Shown here in pieces: positions 60,608-64,000 of a DNA stretch of 64,000 nucleotides. Source of the DNA: Thiotrichales bacterium (lineage in GTDB: Bacteria > Pseudomonadota > Gammaproteobacteria > Beggiatoales > Beggiatoaceae). Under the pieces are notes generated by a model. That model saw only the letters and a list, made by a program, of their open reading frames with translations, did not search any database and was not told the DNA's origin. The translations under genes and the position numbers were made by a program. Positions within the stretch are counted from its first letter, which is position 1. The number at the start of each line of letters is the position of its first letter. The DNA lies in NCBI GenBank assembly GCA_016745035.1, contig JADGDE010000001.1:1297677-1361676 (forward strand), in the 5' to 3' direction.

Positions 60608-62221
60608 TTATTCAGCCTGATCAAGATCGGGCGTTGCATTTTGCTGTTCGGGCAAAAAGATAAAGAAGGTCGAGCCTTTGCCGAGTTCGGATTCTACGCT
60701 AATTTCACCTTGGTGTGCTTGCATAATATCTTGACTAAAGGGTAAGCCAAAGCCTGTTCCTTCTTCGCCAGAAGTGCCTTTGCGGCTAGTTTTTTCTTCA
60801 ACGCGGAATAGTTTTGGCAATAAATCCTCAGGCATCCCCATGCCTGTGTCAGCAATGGCGATAGTATGTTTGGCTTTGTCATCAGGCATATAGCAACAAA
60901 TTTGCTGGCCACGGCTACAGAATTTGATTGCATTGGAAATCAAGTTTTGTACCACTTCGCCATACAGGGTTTTATCGGCATGTAAGGTTACACCTTCAGG
61001 CACATCATTACTGATTTCGATGCCTTTTTGTTTCGCTAAATAGCTCAAATGATTAATGGCATTAGCCGTGACGGCTCTGGCATCAACAGCCGAGGTTTCG
61101 ATACTAATTTTACCGCTTTGTAAGCGCCCGATATTAAGTACATCACCAATCATTTGAATGGAGGATTTACCGATACCGATGAGTCTCTCAACAATGTCTT
61201 GATGCTCCTCATCCAAAGGCGTTTCATCGTCAGTTGCCATGAATTCAAGTGCCGAGAGCATACCTGCTAGAGGGGAGCGCAAATCATGCGCCACCAAGGC
61301 AACAAACTTATCTTTAATCGCATTGGCATCTTTGGCTTTTTGGTTGGCAGTCAATAACTGTTCATTAGCTTGGGTTAATTCTTCGGTACGTTGCTCGACT
61401 AATTCTTCCAAATGGTTACGATAAGTCCGTAATTCATTTTCGTTTTTAATCCGTTCGGTGACATCCTGAATTGTACCCATCAGACTGATGATTTGCAGAC
61501 TGCCCTCAACTTCACCAATACTGCATTCCCCTTGAACATGAACAATCCGTTCCACATCATCGGGTAAAATAATTCGGTGTTCAAAATTAAATGCTTGCCC
61601 ATTGTCTCTGGCATTGAGAATTTGCTCACTTAAACCGCGATCTTCAGGATGAATACACTGGACATAATAATCAAAGGTAGGGCTGAGTTGATTCGGGCGT
61701 AAACCAAAAATACGATAAATCTCATCTGACCAATAGAGTTTGTCTTGTACTAAGTCCCATTCCCAGTTACCGACATGGGCAATGGCTTGCGCGTGAGCCA
61801 AGCGTGCTTCACTTTTGCCAAGGTTATTAATCGCTTCACTAGAGCGTAAAACATAACGCACGCGATGGCTAAGCAAGGGGAAGGTAATCGGTTTGGTAAT
61901 AAAGTCAGTTGCCCCGGCTTCATAGGCTTTATTAATGGAGTCAATATCATCCAAACCTGTGACCAATAAAATGGGGATATGTGCGCCATTAGGCAGTTTG
62001 CGGATTTTATGGCAGGTGGTGAAACCATCCATCCCTGGCATCATGACATCAAGTAAAATCATGTCAGGGAGGTTTTTTTGGAATGATTTGAGTGCGACTA
62101 GACCGTCTTCAGCCTCATCAACGATAAATCCGGCCTTTTTTAGCGTATGACGCATAAGTAGACGCATAGTTGCGTCATCATCAACCACTAAAATACGTTT
62201 TGCTTCGTTATTTTTGTCCAT
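60608..62221 (-). CDS. receiver-PAS-histidine kinase
   Basis: A 537-residue soluble sensor kinase starting at the ATG at 62221 (MDKNNEAKRILVVDDDATMR); the frame opens earlier only with a TTG. The receiver has MILLDVMMPGMDGF with the acceptor Asp and DFITKPITFPLL. PAS_3 domain: AHVGNWEWDLVQDKLYWSDE, IYRIFGL. A coiled coil (LRTYRNHLEELVEQRTEELT) leads to HisKA, whose H-box is ALVAHDLRSPLAGMLSAL, the HDLRxPL subtype. The ATPase has NLISNAIKFCS, IADTGMGMPE and EGTGFGLPFSQDI. Its receiver suggests control by an upstream kinase. The partner is not evident. Confidence 0.93.
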   Translation of the reverse strand: MDKNNEAKRILVVDDDATMRLLMRHTLKKAGFIVDEAEDGLVALKSFQKNLPDMILLDVMMPGMDGFTTCHKIRKLPNGAHIPILLVTGLDDIDSINKAYEAGATDFITKPITFPLLSHRVRYVLRSSEAINNLGKSEARLAHAQAIAHVGNWEWDLVQDKLYWSDEIYRIFGLRPNQLSPTFDYYVQCIHPEDRGLSEQILNARDNGQAFNFEHRIILPDDVERIVHVQGECSIGEVEGSLQIISLMGTIQDVTERIKNENELRTYRNHLEELVEQRTEELTQANEQLLTANQKAKDANAIKDKFVALVAHDLRSPLAGMLSALEFMATDDETPLDEEHQDIVERLIGIGKSSIQMIGDVLNIGRLQSGKISIETSAVDARAVTANAINHLSYLAKQKGIEISNDVPEGVTLHADKTLYGEVVQNLISNAIKFCSRGQQICCYMPDDKAKHTIAIADTGMGMPEDLLPKLFRVEEKTSRKGTSGEEGTGFGLPFSQDIMQAHQGEISVESELGKGSTFFIFLPEQQNATPDLDQAE

Positions 62222-62457
62222 AAACGTCAACAGCCTGGCACTCAATGAAGGCCTTAAAATTATTGATTAACTAACACTAATAAAATGATCATACATTTGC
62301 CGATTATAACACAGAGCACTAAGGATATTAATGCAATATTATGATCAAATCAGGGCTAAAGCTGATGGTCATGATATTTTTTTCAGCACCAAAAATTATT
62401 CCACATCCCGCAGTAAAACCCGTTATAATGCGCGGCTCAGTCTAGGAAGGATATATG

Positions 62458-63177
62458 ATGCGTCCCAGTGGTCGAGCACTTAACAGTTTGCGCGAAGTAA
62501 CAATAGAGCGCCAGTACACCAAACATGCCGAAGGATCGGTATTAATCAGTTTTGGTGATACCAAGGTGTTGTGTACTGCCAGTATCGAAGAGCGTGTGCC
62601 TTTTTTCCTCAAAAATAAAAAACGCGGCTGGGTTACGGCTGAGTATGCCATGTTGCCCCGCTCGACTCATACCCGCAGCCAACGCGATGCCAACAAAAAC
62701 AAACCCAATGGCCGCTCTCTAGAAATTCAACGCTTGATTGCCCGCTCTATGCGTGCGGTAGTCGATTTAGAAGCCTTGGGCGAGCGCACCATCACCTTAG
62801 ATTGCGATGTCATCCAAGCCGATGGCGGCACACGTACCGCCTCTATCACAGGGGCTTATGTCGCCCTCCAAGATGCTTGCAATTATTTAGTGAATACCGG
62901 CAAACTCGACAAAAACCCTTTACACGGCGCAGTGGCTGCGGTCTCTGTCGGTATTTATCAAGGTGAGGCGGTGCTAGATTTGGATTATGTCGAAGATTGC
63001 CAAGCTGAGACCGACATGAACGTGGTCATGAATGACGCGGGTGCATTTATCGAAGTCCAAGGTACCGCCGAGGGACACGCATTTCAGCGCAGTGAACTCG
63101 ATCATATGTTAGATTTTGCCGCTGCCGGTATTACCGACTTATTGGCATTACAACAGCAAGCATTGTCCGCGGACTAG
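62458..63177 (+). CDS. rph: ribonuclease PH
   Basis: A phosphorolytic 3'-5' exoribonuclease that trims tRNA 3' ends. [20 protein letters not shown] is the family start; the ATG at 62458 is preferred over the one at 62455, with AGGAAGG 7 bp before it. 239 residues. The signature motifs are [76 protein letters not shown] and [21 protein letters not shown] box lies at 62424-62429, with no good -35. smpB follows after 7 bp. Confidence 0.97.
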   Translation: MRPSGRALNSLREVTIERQYTKHAEGSVLISFGDTKVLCTASIEERVPFFLKNKKRGWVTAEYAMLPRSTHTRSQRDANKNKPNGRSLEIQRLIARSMRAVVDLEALGERTITLDCDVIQADGGTRTASITGAYVALQDACNYLVNTGKLDKNPLHGAVAAVSVGIYQGEAVLDLDYVEDCQAETDMNVVMNDAGAFIEVQGTAEGHAFQRSELDHMLDFAAAGITDLLALQQQALSAD

Positions 63178-63184
63178 GTGCAAG

Positions 63185-63664
63185 ATGGCGAAGAAAAAAG
63201 CAAAACAACCCAGTAACACCATTGCCCTGAACAAAAAGGCAAAGTTTGACTTTTTTCTTTTAGACCGTTTTGAAGCGGGTATGGTGCTTGAGGGCTGGGA
63301 AGTGAAAAGCCTGCGCTCAGGTCGAGTGCAATTGCGCGACTCCTATGTATTGGTAAAAAATAACGAAGCATGGCTATTAGGGGCTTTAATTACCCCGCTG
63401 ACAACCGTTTCTACCCATGTTCACCCCGATCAGCAACGTACCCGTAAGCTGCTGTTACACCGCAAAGAATTAGATAAATTAATCGGCGCTGTGGAGCGAA
63501 AAGGGCAAACTTTAGTGCCAACGGCGCTGTATTGGAAAAAAAATCGTGTTAAACTGGAGATTGCTTTGGCTCAAGGTAAGAAGAGCCATGATAAACGCGA
63601 TACCGAACGTGACCGCGATTGGCAACGCGAAAAACAACGCTTATTTAAGAAGCATGTGGCTTAA
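63185..63664 (+). CDS. smpB: SsrA-binding protein SmpB
   Basis: Binds tmRNA and brings it to stalled ribosomes for trans-translation. The ATG at 63185 ([20 protein letters not shown]) gives 159 residues. Motifs: [38 protein letters not shown], the [20 protein letters not shown] segment and a basic tail ending [17 protein letters not shown], which enters the ribosome decoding site. It is 7 bp from rph and likely in one operon with it. The ssrA gene is not in the window. Confidence 0.97.
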   Translation: MAKKKAKQPSNTIALNKKAKFDFFLLDRFEAGMVLEGWEVKSLRSGRVQLRDSYVLVKNNEAWLLGALITPLTTVSTHVHPDQQRTRKLLLHRKELDKLIGAVERKGQTLVPTALYWKKNRVKLEIALAQGKKSHDKRDTERDRDWQREKQRLFKKHVA

Positions 63665-63705
63665 GCTTTTGGGTTTTCATTAAGAGTAATAACGATAACG
63701 ACATT

Positions 63706-64000
63706 ATGGCAAGCATAGAAATTGACGGAAAAATTTTTGAAGCCGAAAACGGTCAAATGCTCATCGAAGTAGCGGACGCGGCTGGTATCCCGATCCCCCG
63801 TTTTTGTTATCACGAAAAATTGTCTGTTTCTGCCAATTGCCGCATGTGTTTGGTCGAAGTCGAAAACGCACCCAAACCTTTACCCGCTTGCGCGACCCCT
63901 ATTATGGACGGCATGAAAGTCCATACCCGCTCCGATTTAGCCCGCGAAGCGCAAAACTCGGTGATGGAATTTCTCTTAATCAATCACCCTTTAGATTGTC
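63706..64000 (+). CDS. nuoG: NADH-quinone oxidoreductase subunit G (5' part)
   Basis: The gene begins at ATG 63706 and runs out of the window after 98 codons. The N-terminal [2Fe-2S] domain of complex I subunit NuoG is clear: MASIEIDGKIFEAENGQMLI, then PRFCYHEKLSVSANCRMCLV with three cluster cysteines, and PLPACATP with the fourth. VMEFLLINHPLDC begins the next cluster-binding region. It starts 41 bp after smpB rather than behind nuoF, so the nuo genes are split here. HoxU-type proteins are similar but usually lack this exact spacing. Confidence 0.9.
   Translation, partial: MASIEIDGKIFEAENGQMLIEVADAAGIPIPRFCYHEKLSVSANCRMCLVEVENAPKPLPACATPIMDGMKVHTRSDLAREAQNSVMEFLLINHPLDC

Overview
This 64 kb window looks like chromosome from a gammaproteobacterium of roughly 45% GC. 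The core genes (pepN, dnaK-dnaJ, lpoA, bioA, dnaA, rpmH-rnpA-yidC, comEC, argG, lgt, rph, smpB, nuoG) have gammaproteobacterial forms. The load of multi-domain histidine kinases, WD40 proteins and short palindromic repeats is typical of large sulfur-oxidiser genomes of the Thiotrichales/Beggiatoaceae type. That placement is inference; no rRNA gene is present to fix it.

Layout. 0-1.6 kb: C-terminus of a WD40 protein, a nested palindromic repeat block, a DUF1294 membrane protein and a decayed second WD40 tail split by a palindromic insertion. 1.6-9 kb: pepN, an orphan periplasmic binding protein, an unrecognised 637-residue protein ending in an HprK/PEPCK-like P-loop, and zapE. 9-19.7 kb: dnaK-dnaJ behind a heat-shock-type promoter, lpoA, an O-antigen-ligase-type protein, a CPA2 antiporter, tRNA-Cys and tRNA-Gly, a TPR protein and bioA. 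19.9-28.3 kb: a lipase-like protein, a reverse-transcriptase-like protein whose catalytic residues are replaced, a beta-barrel protein, two amino-sugar genes, a hybrid kinase that has lost both phospho-acceptor residues, and a murL-like epimerase. 28.6-30.8 kb: a FIST-domain sensor with its own kinase. 30.8-37.6 kb: dnaA diverging from rpmH-rnpA-yidC, then comEC. 37.6-48.8 kb: two large sensor kinases, a tolC/DUF420/UbiA-type cluster and a SpoIIE-type phosphatase. 48.8-52.6 kb: a minus-strand cluster of Ser/Thr kinase, NTF2-like protein, cell-wall amidase and GspJ pseudopilin. 52.8-57.9 kb: argG, then a decay zone with broken hsdM, an IS5-type remnant, an intact IS1-type element and a gene scrap. 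57.9-64 kb: lgt, an M61 peptidase, a sensor kinase, rph, smpB and the start of nuoG.

Two themes stand out. The first is signalling: five histidine-kinase-type proteins, a Ser/Thr kinase and a PP2C phosphatase lie within 40 kb, and one of the kinases is a pseudo-enzyme at both phosphorylation sites. The second is small mobile repeats. Thirteen copies or fragments of one MITE-like family occur between genes, and four intact copies are flanked by identical 3-bp TTA or TAA direct repeats. A separate 179-bp MITE shares its ends with the IS5-type remnant, and two further palindromic repeat families are present.

The most unusual single gene is the membrane-anchored, catalytically degenerate reverse-transcriptase-like protein at 20888-22123.
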